Shown piece after piece: positions 27,084-34,448 of a DNA stretch of 64,000 nt. A program made the translations under genes and the position numbers. Below the pieces are notes generated by a model. The model was not told the DNA's origin and ran no database searches. It worked only from the letters and a program-made list of their open reading frames with translations. Source of the DNA: Maridesulfovibrio frigidus DSM 17176. GTDB taxonomy: Bacteria; Desulfobacterota; Desulfovibrionia; Desulfovibrionales; Desulfovibrionaceae. Positions within the stretch are counted from its first letter, which is position 1; each line of letters starts with the position of its first letter. The DNA lies in the NCBI RefSeq assembly GCF_000711735.1, contig NZ_JONL01000006.1, positions 124,001 through 188,000 of the forward strand, read 5' to 3'.

Positions 27084-28736
27084 ATGTACAATAATGAAAG
27101 TAATGAAGACAAAGATATAAACCAGACTTGGTCCAGAACAGCCGGATACAGCGAACGAAACACCAGATTGGACAAGTTTTGGGGAACCGAACTTGAGCAG
27201 GAAGGCATCTCCAGAGGTAAAGCAAAAGACTGGATAAAAGCCGGACTTGCCGAAGTTAATGGTGTCACATGCAAAAAAGCAAATTACAAAATAATTGGCG
27301 ATGAAGAACTTACGCTCAGGGGCGAAGCTGAGGCAAGCTCTCTCATACCTGAAGATAAACCGCTGGATATAATATATAATGATGGCAAAATTGCTATCGT
27401 TAATAAACCGGCAGGACTCACTACTCATCCCGCACCAAGCTGTCCCACTGACACATTTGTGCACAGACTCATTCACCATTTCCCAGAAATTATTGGCATG
27501 GATGAATGGCGTCCGGGAATTGTACATAGACTTGATAAATTCACATCCGGCCTGATTGCGGTAGCTCTGAATGAACATGACAGACTGGCACTATCCGCAT
27601 CTTTTGCTGAACGTGAAGTGGACAAAACTTATTTAGCGATAGTTCACGGCGTACCTGAAAAAGATTTCGACGAAATCAATATGCCAATCGGCAGACACCC
27701 TACTCATAAGATTAAAATGGCCGTTGTTCTTAAAGGCGGGCGTGATGCTAGATCAAGCTACGAAGTAATCTGGACTGATCCAGCTCAGCGCGCTTCACTT
27801 GTCAGGGTTAAAATTTACACAGGCAGAACTCACCAGATCAGAGTTCATATGGCTCACATCGGTCACCCGCTTGTGGGAGATCTGGTTTATGGCTCACAGC
27901 AGCATGCCAATTGGATAACTCAAGGCAAGCCTCTTTCAAAGATGGCTCAGAGACAAATGCTACACGCATACAGTCTTTCATTTACTCATCCTGGCACTGA
28001 TGAAAAAATGGACTTCACTCTGACTCCTCCAGATGATTTCATCGATCTTCTACGAACTTTGAATAGATCTGTTCAGCGCGTCGGACTGATTGGTATGCCA
28101 TGTAGTGGCAAATCAACTGTTCTCGATATTCTTTCCGAGAAAAAGATTCCTGTTTTCAGCGCAGATGAATCTGTTGCCAAGACATACAGCAAAGATGGCA
28201 CCGGCTGGGAAATGATTCGTCAGAGATTCGGTAATAAGTTTACCGAAAGCGAAACAGGTAATATTGATAAAAAGAAGATTTTCACAGCCATATGCGCGGA
28301 CAGCGATGTTCGCCGTGAAGTAATGAACATTGTACATCCTATTGTTAAGCATGACGCCTTTAACTTTTTTAAAGATAACGCAAGCAGCCCGGTTGCCGTA
28401 GCTGAGATTCCGTTACTACTGGAAGCCGGATGGCATTCAGATAAATCAGTAGATGCGGTTCTCGGCATTAAGTGCCCTTCTTCCAAGCGAAACGGTGAGC
28501 TTAGAGAAAAAAGAGACCTCACTCCCAATACCCTAGCCACATTCGACTCATGGCAGTGGGATGAAAAAGCTAAGCTTGATTGCTGTACAGCCATTATCAA
28601 CAACGATTCCGGCATTGAAGAGCTTAAAGAGAACACCGAAAAGGCTTTGGTTATTCTAGCTGAAATGCGTAAAGCAAAAGAAATTAAATTTGATAAGTTC
28701 CTAGCAGAGCTTTTTAAAGAAGATTCTAAACAATAA
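27084..28736 (+). CDS. RluA-family pseudouridine synthase fused to dephospho-CoA kinase
   Basis: One 550-residue frame carries two enzymes. Residues about 28-85 are an S4 RNA-binding domain (TRLDKFWGTEL onwards). Residues about 90-325 are an RluA/RluD-type synthase with catalytic Asp151 in HRLDKFTSG and the GRTHQIRVH motif. From about residue 330 a CoaE domain begins with the P-loop GMPCSGKST and includes VHPIVKHDAF and AEIPLLLEAGW. CoaE makes coenzyme A from dephospho-CoA and ATP. I see no stop or frame change between them. Such fusions are, as I recall, found in Desulfovibrio relatives. The rRNA or tRNA target of the synthase is not evident. Confidence 0.93.
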   Translation: MYNNESNEDKDINQTWSRTAGYSERNTRLDKFWGTELEQEGISRGKAKDWIKAGLAEVNGVTCKKANYKIIGDEELTLRGEAEASSLIPEDKPLDIIYNDGKIAIVNKPAGLTTHPAPSCPTDTFVHRLIHHFPEIIGMDEWRPGIVHRLDKFTSGLIAVALNEHDRLALSASFAEREVDKTYLAIVHGVPEKDFDEINMPIGRHPTHKIKMAVVLKGGRDARSSYEVIWTDPAQRASLVRVKIYTGRTHQIRVHMAHIGHPLVGDLVYGSQQHANWITQGKPLSKMAQRQMLHAYSLSFTHPGTDEKMDFTLTPPDDFIDLLRTLNRSVQRVGLIGMPCSGKSTVLDILSEKKIPVFSADESVAKTYSKDGTGWEMIRQRFGNKFTESETGNIDKKKIFTAICADSDVRREVMNIVHPIVKHDAFNFFKDNASSPVAVAEIPLLLEAGWHSDKSVDAVLGIKCPSSKRNGELREKRDLTPNTLATFDSWQWDEKAKLDCCTAIINNDSGIEELKENTEKALVILAEMRKAKEIKFDKFLAELFKEDSKQ

Positions 28737-28751
28737 TTCGATCGATATATC

Positions 28752-28779
28752 TTGACTTCATCTTTATAGAGGTTATTAT
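28752..28779 (+). promoter_or_regulatory. Sigma-70-type promoter for the candidate small RNA
   Basis: TTGACT (28752-28757) and TATTAT (28774-28779) are separated by 16 bases, each one base from consensus. This predicts a start near 28786, which is exactly where the paired part of the RNA begins. The site lies 15 bases after the RluA-CoaE gene. Confidence 0.55.
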
Positions 28780-28785
28780 TTAGAT

Positions 28786-28963
28786 AAGTCCTGAAGCGAT
28801 TGGGCAAGAACCATAGCGAGAGAATGAACATATACTATAAGTTAGGGCTTAATGCCCATTTTACATACGAGAATTCTCACCTAGGTTCTAACCGCGCTTT
28901 CGGCAACAGGTTATATGTCTCAATACTTTCCCGCCGCATCACGTGTGGCGGGAATTTTCTTTT
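28786..28963 (+). ncRNA. Candidate structured small RNA, possibly 6S-like
   Basis: There is no good reading frame here, but much self-pairing. Closing pairs AAGT/ACTT (28786-28789 with 28925-28928) and ATTG/CAAT (28799-28802 with 28921-28924) enclose a large bubble. AGAACC/GGTTCT (28807-28812 with 28884-28889) and GAGAAT/ATTCTC (28820-28825 with 28873-28878) form a long arm. A hairpin GGGC/GCCC sits at its tip, and a small AACC/GGTT hairpin (28890-28912) lies in the 3' side of the bubble. Closing stem, bubble with 3' hairpin and long arm resemble 6S RNA. The identity is inference; an mRNA leader of the rhomboid gene is the alternative. A promoter and a terminator flank it. Confidence 0.45.
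28930..28963 (+). terminator. Intrinsic terminator ahead of the rhomboid gene
   Basis: CCCGCC (28930-28935) and GGCGGG (28947-28952) form a stem around an 11-base loop with an inner GC pairing, followed by AATTTTCTTTT. It ends the candidate small RNA and lies 16 bases before the rhomboid start. Confidence 0.75.
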
Positions 28964-28978
28964 CGCACTGAGCTACGC

Positions 28979-29710
28979 ATGATTCCAATTCGTGACAATG
29001 TCCCCTGCCTTATACGTCCCTATGTTCTATGGGCAATATTAGTAGCAAATGCGCTTGCCTTTTTTGCAGAACAATTGCTTTCACCAACGGGTAAGCTTGC
29101 ACTCTTCCACCTTCTGGGAGTTGTACCCGCGCGTTACTTCGATCCGCAATGGGCCATTGCCGCAGGATATCCCGATTTCGGAGTTATGCCTTTTTTCACC
29201 TACATGTTTCTTCATAGCGGATGGATTCACATTATCCTCAACATGTGGATGCTTTGGATTTTTGCGAACAACATCGAAGATGCCATGGGGCATGTTAGGT
29301 TTATACTGTTCTACGCCATTTGCGGAGTGGTTGCCATCGGGGTTCAGATTATGCTTGCACCAACAGTACACACTCCCATAATAGGTGCTTCCGGCGCAGT
29401 GGCGGGAATAATGGGGGCATACTTTGTACTCTATCCACACGGACGGGTCTTAACCCTGATCCCCATAGTTATTATTCCGTTATTTTTTAAAATACCAGCC
29501 GGCCTGTTCCTCGGGCTTTGGTTCTTCTTACAGATATTTTCAAGCCTCACGAATCATCTTTCAGGAAGCGCCCAAGAAATAGCTTGGGGTGCACATATTG
29601 CCGGATTCATTGCGGGTGTGGTGCTCGTCCGGCTCTTTGTAAAAAAGGGTCGCTGTAAATACTGCTACGACCCTGCCAAAAAAGACTACGAACTTGATGA
29701 AAATTTCTAA
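28979..29710 (+). CDS. Rhomboid-family intramembrane serine protease
   Basis: This 243-residue protein has six to seven membrane segments and the rhomboid catalytic dyad: Ser138 in GASGAVAG and His206 in WGAHIAGF. The HSGWIHIILNMWMLWIF segment near residue 80 carries the conserved His and Asn of the oxyanion region. These proteases cleave membrane proteins inside the bilayer; the substrate is unknown. The C-terminus has a cysteine pair (CKYCYDP). I start at the ATG at 28979 because the upstream extension runs into the terminator hairpin, although the ribosome site is weak. Confidence 0.92.
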   Translation: MIPIRDNVPCLIRPYVLWAILVANALAFFAEQLLSPTGKLALFHLLGVVPARYFDPQWAIAAGYPDFGVMPFFTYMFLHSGWIHIILNMWMLWIFANNIEDAMGHVRFILFYAICGVVAIGVQIMLAPTVHTPIIGASGAVAGIMGAYFVLYPHGRVLTLIPIVIIPLFFKIPAGLFLGLWFFLQIFSSLTNHLSGSAQEIAWGAHIAGFIAGVVLVRLFVKKGRCKYCYDPAKKDYELDENF

Positions 29711-29839
29711 TCACATTTTTTTGTTACTTTTTAAAATTTGTCAATTCTACCCCTCAGCGTAGGGATATTAAGCATTCCCGACTGTTTTAAGGCAATGTTA
29801 GCCTGATCTGCAACAATCTAAATCCAATCATTCCGCTTG

Positions 29840-29849
29840 ACTTGAGCGT
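29840..29849 (+). promoter_or_regulatory. ACTTGAGCGT motif upstream of cbpA
   Basis: The ten bases ACTTGAGCGT lie 72 bases upstream of the DnaJ-like gene, and the identical ten bases occur before clpB. No matching inverted arm is present here. It may be a -35 element of a heat-shock promoter or a half operator. This is inference from recurrence only. Confidence 0.3.
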
Positions 29850-29920
29850 ATGGCGATATACTTTGATATGGTGACGCCGTTCTGCTATAAATGGCGAATT
29901 ATCTAAGGAGTAATGACGAG

Positions 29921-30883
29921 ATGAGTGTAAAATATAAAGATTACTATAAACTTTTAGGAGTTGCCCGCTCCGCCTCGAAAGAGGACATATCCAAAGCGTT
30001 CAAAAAGCTGGCGCGTAAGCACCATCCTGACCTGAACCCGGATAACGAGGAATCTGAAAAGAAATTCAAAGAAGCTAACGAAGCTTACGAAGTTCTTAAA
30101 GATCCTAAAAAGCGCAAAATGTATGACCAGTACGGCGCTGACTGGGAACACGGCCAGAATTTCAGGCCACCTCCTGGACAAGAGCATATGAACTTCGGCG
30201 GCGGTGGATTTGGCGGTGGTGGCGGCGGAGATTTCAGTGATTTCTTCGAAACCATCTTTGGTGGCGGCGGCGGAGGTGGTGCGCAATTCGGTGGTGGTGG
30301 CGGAAGATTTCAGCAACGCCCGCAAAAAGGTGCGGATTCTGAAACACTGCTCACTCTGACCCTCGAAGAAGCGTACAAGGGCGGATCAAAGTCTATTTCA
30401 GTTCAGGAAAGAGCAACCGGCCCCGGTGGACATCCTATGGTTCAATCAAAGAGCCTAGATGTAAATATTCCGGCTGGAATCAAAGAAGGACAGAAGATTC
30501 GTCTTGCGAATCAGGGTTCTCCCGGTCCTAGTGACGGTCCAAAGGGCGATCTTTACCTAAAGATCAGACTTGCACCGCATGCTGTCTACAAAGTGAAAGA
30601 GAACAATCTCATCGTAGATCTCGCGCTTGCTCCGTGGGAAGCTGCCCTTGGTGCTAAAGTTAAAGTCCCTACCCTTGACGGTATGATCGAAATGAACATT
30701 CCGGCAGGCATGGGAAGCGGCAAAAAAATGAGAGTAAAAGGACGCGGTCTTGGTGCTGGCGCCAAAAAAGGCGATCAGTTTGTCCGTGTGATGATCCAAG
30801 TTCCTGCTTCCGATTCAGATGAAGTTAAAAAACTTTGGGAAGAGCTGTCCGAAAAGATAGATTTCACCCCGAGATCATTCTAA
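29921..30883 (+). CDS. cbpA: DnaJ-family co-chaperone, CbpA type (no zinc finger)
   Basis: This 320-residue J-protein has a J domain at residues 5-70 with His35-Pro36-Asp37, a long glycine/phenylalanine-rich linker (about 83-140), and two C-terminal substrate-binding beta domains. The four-cysteine zinc region of true DnaJ is absent, which defines the CbpA class. The J domain stimulates DnaK ATPase. I start at the ATG at 29921, which gives the usual [14 protein letters not shown]. An ATG ten codons earlier precedes the AAGGAG site. The CbpM-like gene follows after 14 bases. Confidence 0.93.
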   Translation: MSVKYKDYYKLLGVARSASKEDISKAFKKLARKHHPDLNPDNEESEKKFKEANEAYEVLKDPKKRKMYDQYGADWEHGQNFRPPPGQEHMNFGGGGFGGGGGGDFSDFFETIFGGGGGGGAQFGGGGGRFQQRPQKGADSETLLTLTLEEAYKGGSKSISVQERATGPGGHPMVQSKSLDVNIPAGIKEGQKIRLANQGSPGPSDGPKGDLYLKIRLAPHAVYKVKENNLIVDLALAPWEAALGAKVKVPTLDGMIEMNIPAGMGSGKKMRVKGRGLGAGAKKGDQFVRVMIQVPASDSDEVKKLWEELSEKIDFTPRSF

Positions 30884-30897
30884 GGGAGATTTTGCAA

Positions 30898-31212
30898 ATG
30901 GATATCAAAAAAAGAGAAGACGCAACCCCTCCCAGCACTTCGCGCAAAATGTTGTTTGCGCAGATAATTGAAATGACAGGGATGGATGAAGAAGTGGTTC
31001 TCGAGCTGATCAGCCTTGAGTGGGTTTCACCTGCATCAACAGCAGATGGACATTACCTATTCGAAGCGCGTGACCTATACCGCTTGCGTAAACTTTCAAG
31101 ACTCTGCAACGATCTTGAAATTACAGCAGCAGGTGGTTCCATTATCGTAGATTTGATGGAACGTGTAGAACAGCTCGAAGCCCGTATCGAAGAAATGAGC
31201 AAGCTGATTTAA
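30898..31212 (+). CDS. cbpM: Chaperone modulator CbpM-like (MerR-related)
   Basis: This 104-residue protein resembles CbpM, a MerR-like partner that inhibits the CbpA J domain. The C-terminal block LRKLSRLCNDLEITAAGG followed by VDLMERVEQLEARIEEM forms the typical helix and coiled coil. The N-terminal half has a helix-turn-helix-like segment (EEVVLELISLEWVSPAS). I start at 30898 behind AAGGGAGA. A DNA-binding HspR role cannot be ruled out, since HspR is also MerR-like and sits near dnaJ and clpB genes in other bacteria. Confidence 0.82.
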   Translation: MDIKKREDATPPSTSRKMLFAQIIEMTGMDEEVVLELISLEWVSPASTADGHYLFEARDLYRLRKLSRLCNDLEITAAGGSIIVDLMERVEQLEARIEEMSKLI

Positions 31213-31336
31213 TCAGTAGAATACCAAAGTAAACCAATACGACTTGCAGTAAATAATCAGGATTCTAACTCCTGCCTCTAAAGCCGGATTTTTCGCTATT
31301 TGATGTGAACTAAGCGATGCGTCCGGTACCGTAAAC

Positions 31337-31356
31337 TTGAGCGTTTTTTCGTTCAA
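31337..31356. promoter_or_regulatory. Inverted repeat upstream of clpB (HAIR-like)
   Basis: TTGAGCG and CGTTCAA, one mismatch between arms, flank six bases 58 bases upstream of clpB. With the preceding base the left arm reads CTTGAGC. This is close to the HspR operator HAIR (CTTGAGT-N7-ACTCAAG), but the spacing is one base longer and the right arm is imperfect. The left arm contains the ACTTGAGCGT string shared with the cbpA upstream region. Confidence 0.35.
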
Positions 31357-31414
31357 TATTAGTGAGTTTTGAATCTTTCGGCGAGTCAACAATACCTATA
31401 TAAGGAGACTCTAT

Positions 31415-34033
31415 ATGGACCCGAATAAATTCACAAAAAAAACCAACGACGCAATCGCAGAAGCTCAATCTCTAGCTATATCCAATGGTCAACAGCAAAT
31501 TGAAGTTGAACACCTGCTTCTAGCCTTAGTTGAGCAGGAAAAAGGCATTGTTAGTAAAATATTAGAAAAAAGCGGGGTCGACCCTGCTTTATATAAGTCC
31601 GCTGTACAGAAGGAAGTTAACAAGCTTCCCAGTGTCAGCGGCCCCGGAGCACAGCCCGGTCAGGTCTTTGTAACTCAGAGACTCAACCGCGTTATTGTTG
31701 AAGCCGAACAGGCCGCCAAGCGCATGCATGACGAGTTCATAAGTGTTGAACACCTATATCTTGCCATCATGGATGAGCATGGTTCCACTGGCGCAGGCAG
31801 AGTCAACGCATCCTTCAAGCTTACAAAAGATAAAGTTCTGGAAGCAATGACCACAATCAGGGGCAATCAGCGTGTAACGACTGATAACCCTGAAGCCACC
31901 TATGATGCGCTGAAAAAATATGGCCGTGATCTCGTTGAAGAAGCCCGCAAAGGCAAGCTCGACCCAGTTATAGGACGTGACTCTGAAATCAGGCGCGTTG
32001 TCCGTATTCTTTCCAGACGCACAAAGAACAACCCTATTTTGATCGGTGAAGCCGGAGTCGGTAAAACCGCTATTATTGAAGGGCTTGCTCAGCGCATAGT
32101 TAAGCAGGATGTACCCGAAGGCCTTAAGGACAAAACGGTCTTCATGTTAGATATGGGCGCACTTATCGCTGGCGCTAAATATCGCGGCGAATTTGAGGAA
32201 CGCCTCAAAGCTGTATTAAAAGAAGTTCAAGAATCCGAAGGTCAGATTCTCATCTTCATTGATGAAATCCACACCATTGTTGGCGCAGGTAAATCCGAAG
32301 GCGCAATGGATGCGGGTAATCTGCTAAAACCGATGCTTGCACGTGGAGAACTCCACTGCATCGGCGCAACTACCACGGATGAATATCGTAAATATATTGA
32401 AAAAGACCCCGCTCTTGAAAGACGGTTCCAGACCATCATGGTCGAAGAACCATCGGTCGAGGACACCATATCAATCCTGCGCGGACTCCGCGAAAGGTTT
32501 GAGGTTCATCACGGGGTAAGAATCAGTGATGCCGCACTAATCGAGTCAGCAACGCTTTCTCATCGCTACATCACAGACAGACAGCTTCCCGATAAGGCAA
32601 TTGACCTCATGGATGAAGCTGCTGCCATGATCAGAACTGAGATTGATTCGCAGCCATACGAGCTGGATAAAATCAACAGGCAGATCTTGCAGGCTGAAAT
32701 TGAACGTGAAGCACTTAGACGTGAAGAAGATCAAGCTTCTCGCGAACGCTTATCCAAGCTCGAAGATTCGCTAACTGAAATGAAAATTACTCAGTCTGAG
32801 CTTCTTGAGCAGTGGGAAAAGGAGAAAGCTTCTATCGACGCCGTTCAGAGTCTGAAAACTCAAATTGAACAAACAAAGATTAATATTGATAAAGCTGAAA
32901 GAGCGCACGAATTAAACAAAGCGGCTGAGCTTAAATACTCAGTGCTTCTGGAACTTGAAAAGAAACTTAAAGCCATTGAAGAAGACATTCAAGGTGGCGA
33001 TGATGTTTCAACCAACAAGACCAGAATGCTTAAAGAATTCGTAGGACCTGATGATATCGCCGGGATCATATCCCGCTGGACAGGTATTCCTGTAACCAGA
33101 CTGATTGAGGGCGAAAGAGAAAAGCTCCTTCGTCTGGAAGAGATTCTGCACGCCAGAGTTATCGGACAGGACAATGCTGTTCGCGCTGTATCTGACGCTG
33201 TAATCAGAGCGCGTGCGGGACTTAAAGATCCGTCGCGGCCCATCGGTTCATTCATATTCCTCGGCCCTACCGGAGTGGGTAAAACCGAACTCTGTAAGGC
33301 TCTAGCGGAATCGCTCTTCGATACCGAAGACAACATCGTGCGCCTTGATATGTCCGAGTACATGGAAAAGCACGCGGTCGCGCGTCTCATCGGAGCGCCT
33401 CCGGGATATATTGGATATGACGAAGGTGGACAGCTGACCGAAGCAATCAGAAGAAAGCCCTACTCTGTTGTCCTCTTTGATGAGATCGAAAAAGCACATC
33501 CTGATGTGTTCAACGTACTGCTTCAAATATTAGATGACGGACGTTTAACTGACAGTCAGGGTCGAACCGTAGACTGCAAGAACACGCTGATCATCATGAC
33601 TTCTAATCTGGGTTCGCATATCCTACTAGAAGGAATTGAACAGAACGGTGATTTCAAAGACGGCGTTGAGGAAGGCGTAATGAACGTATTGCGCGGTCAT
33701 TTCAGACCAGAATTCCTGAACAGGGTTGATGAAACAGTACTCTTTAAGCCTCTACTAGAAGAAGACTTGAAGTTGATTGTAGACATACAACTGGGCGGGC
33801 TAAGAGCGCGTCTAGGTGTAAACAAGATGGGAATGGAAGTGACGGATAAGGCAAAGGCTTTCATAGCACACGCTTCCTACGATCCGGTATACGGAGCAAG
33901 ACCACTGCGCCGCTATATCCAGACCCATCTCGAAACTCCGCTGGCGAAAGAGATTATCAGCGGAAGGTTGCAAGAGGATCATTCTGTATCAGTTGATGCT
34001 AATGAGGATGGGCTTACTTTGCAGAATAATTAA
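31415..34033 (+). CDS. clpB: ATP-dependent disaggregase ClpB
   Basis: ClpB is a hexameric AAA+ machine that pulls proteins out of aggregates together with DnaK, a J-protein and GrpE. The 872 residues include the N-terminal double Clp repeat (1-150), the first ATPase with GEAGVGKT near residue 208, the coiled-coil middle domain (about 410-530, rich in Glu/Lys) and the second ATPase with GPTGVGKT near residue 615. The clpP-binding IGF/L loop is not expected in ClpB. It follows cbpA-cbpM after 202 bases and has its own AAGGAG site. Confidence 0.97.
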   Translation: MDPNKFTKKTNDAIAEAQSLAISNGQQQIEVEHLLLALVEQEKGIVSKILEKSGVDPALYKSAVQKEVNKLPSVSGPGAQPGQVFVTQRLNRVIVEAEQAAKRMHDEFISVEHLYLAIMDEHGSTGAGRVNASFKLTKDKVLEAMTTIRGNQRVTTDNPEATYDALKKYGRDLVEEARKGKLDPVIGRDSEIRRVVRILSRRTKNNPILIGEAGVGKTAIIEGLAQRIVKQDVPEGLKDKTVFMLDMGALIAGAKYRGEFEERLKAVLKEVQESEGQILIFIDEIHTIVGAGKSEGAMDAGNLLKPMLARGELHCIGATTTDEYRKYIEKDPALERRFQTIMVEEPSVEDTISILRGLRERFEVHHGVRISDAALIESATLSHRYITDRQLPDKAIDLMDEAAAMIRTEIDSQPYELDKINRQILQAEIEREALRREEDQASRERLSKLEDSLTEMKITQSELLEQWEKEKASIDAVQSLKTQIEQTKINIDKAERAHELNKAAELKYSVLLELEKKLKAIEEDIQGGDDVSTNKTRMLKEFVGPDDIAGIISRWTGIPVTRLIEGEREKLLRLEEILHARVIGQDNAVRAVSDAVIRARAGLKDPSRPIGSFIFLGPTGVGKTELCKALAESLFDTEDNIVRLDMSEYMEKHAVARLIGAPPGYIGYDEGGQLTEAIRRKPYSVVLFDEIEKAHPDVFNVLLQILDDGRLTDSQGRTVDCKNTLIIMTSNLGSHILLEGIEQNGDFKDGVEEGVMNVLRGHFRPEFLNRVDETVLFKPLLEEDLKLIVDIQLGGLRARLGVNKMGMEVTDKAKAFIAHASYDPVYGARPLRRYIQTHLETPLAKEIISGRLQEDHSVSVDANEDGLTLQNN

Positions 34034-34064
34034 TCTGTAGTTAAATAGTATAATCAGCATTCTA

Positions 34065-34103
34065 GGGCCGCAGACTTCATTATGGAGTTTGCGGCCTTTT
34101 TTT
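34065..34103 (+). terminator. Intrinsic terminator of clpB
   Basis: GGCCGCA-G-ACT and AGT-T-TGCGGCC pair around a loop, followed by seven T. It lies 32 bases after the clpB stop. The only ATG of the next small ORF is in the loop of this hairpin. Confidence 0.85.
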
Positions 34104-34330
34104 ATGCAATATTAGACAAGTCTACAGTAAAAGATCGCGGCTTTGGGCTATATGAAGATCATATTTGCCCTCAATGTGAGAAGGCTTTTCTAAAAGGTGA
34201 AAACCCAGATAAGCATATGTGCCCTGATTGCAAAGTCGAATTAGAAGCTCTTGAGGTCTTCTATAATCGTCATCCTGAATTGAAAGATGTTGTAGAAGAG
34301 CTTCCTGAAAAGATAGAAGACATTAAGTAA
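34082..34330 (+). CDS. Small zinc-ribbon-like protein of unknown function
   Basis: The frame codes for up to 82 residues. Two CxxC pairs (CPQC at about 29-32 and CPDC at about 47-50) suggest a zinc ribbon; the acidic tail runs from about 65. I do not recognise the family. The ATG at 34082 lies in the clpB terminator loop without a ribosome site, and no other ATG, GTG or TTG occurs in frame before the first cysteine. The start is thus uncertain: a rare start codon, or a remnant of a longer gene, are both possible. A hairpin follows eight bases after the stop. Confidence 0.5.
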   Translation: MEFAAFFYAILDKSTVKDRGFGLYEDHICPQCEKAFLKGENPDKHMCPDCKVELEALEVFYNRHPELKDVVEELPEKIEDIK

Positions 34331-34337
34331 TATAACC

Positions 34338-34359
34338 AGCCCCGACTTCGGCCGGGGCT
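34338..34359 (+). terminator. Hairpin after the zinc-ribbon ORF
   Basis: AGCCCCG and CGGGGCT with a short loop form a strong hairpin, followed by ATTTC, a weak T-tract. It is convergent with the feoB terminator next to it. Confidence 0.55.
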
Positions 34360-34375
34360 ATTTCACACATCCCAC

Positions 34376-34410
34376 CAAAAAGCCCCGCACTGCAACCAGT
34401 ACGGGGCTTT
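34376..34410 (-). terminator. Intrinsic terminator of feoAB
   Basis: AAAGCCCCGTACTGG pairs with its near-complement around TTG on the - strand and is followed by TTTTT. It lies about 40 bases beyond the feoB stop. Confidence 0.85.
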
Positions 34411-34448
34411 CCAATTCAATAAAATCAACTAAACCTAACCTACCAACC

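Noticed and set aside
28800-28982. A 60-codon + strand open frame before the rhomboid gene
   Set aside because: It crosses the structured region and the terminator, with no ribosome site and no protein-like pattern.
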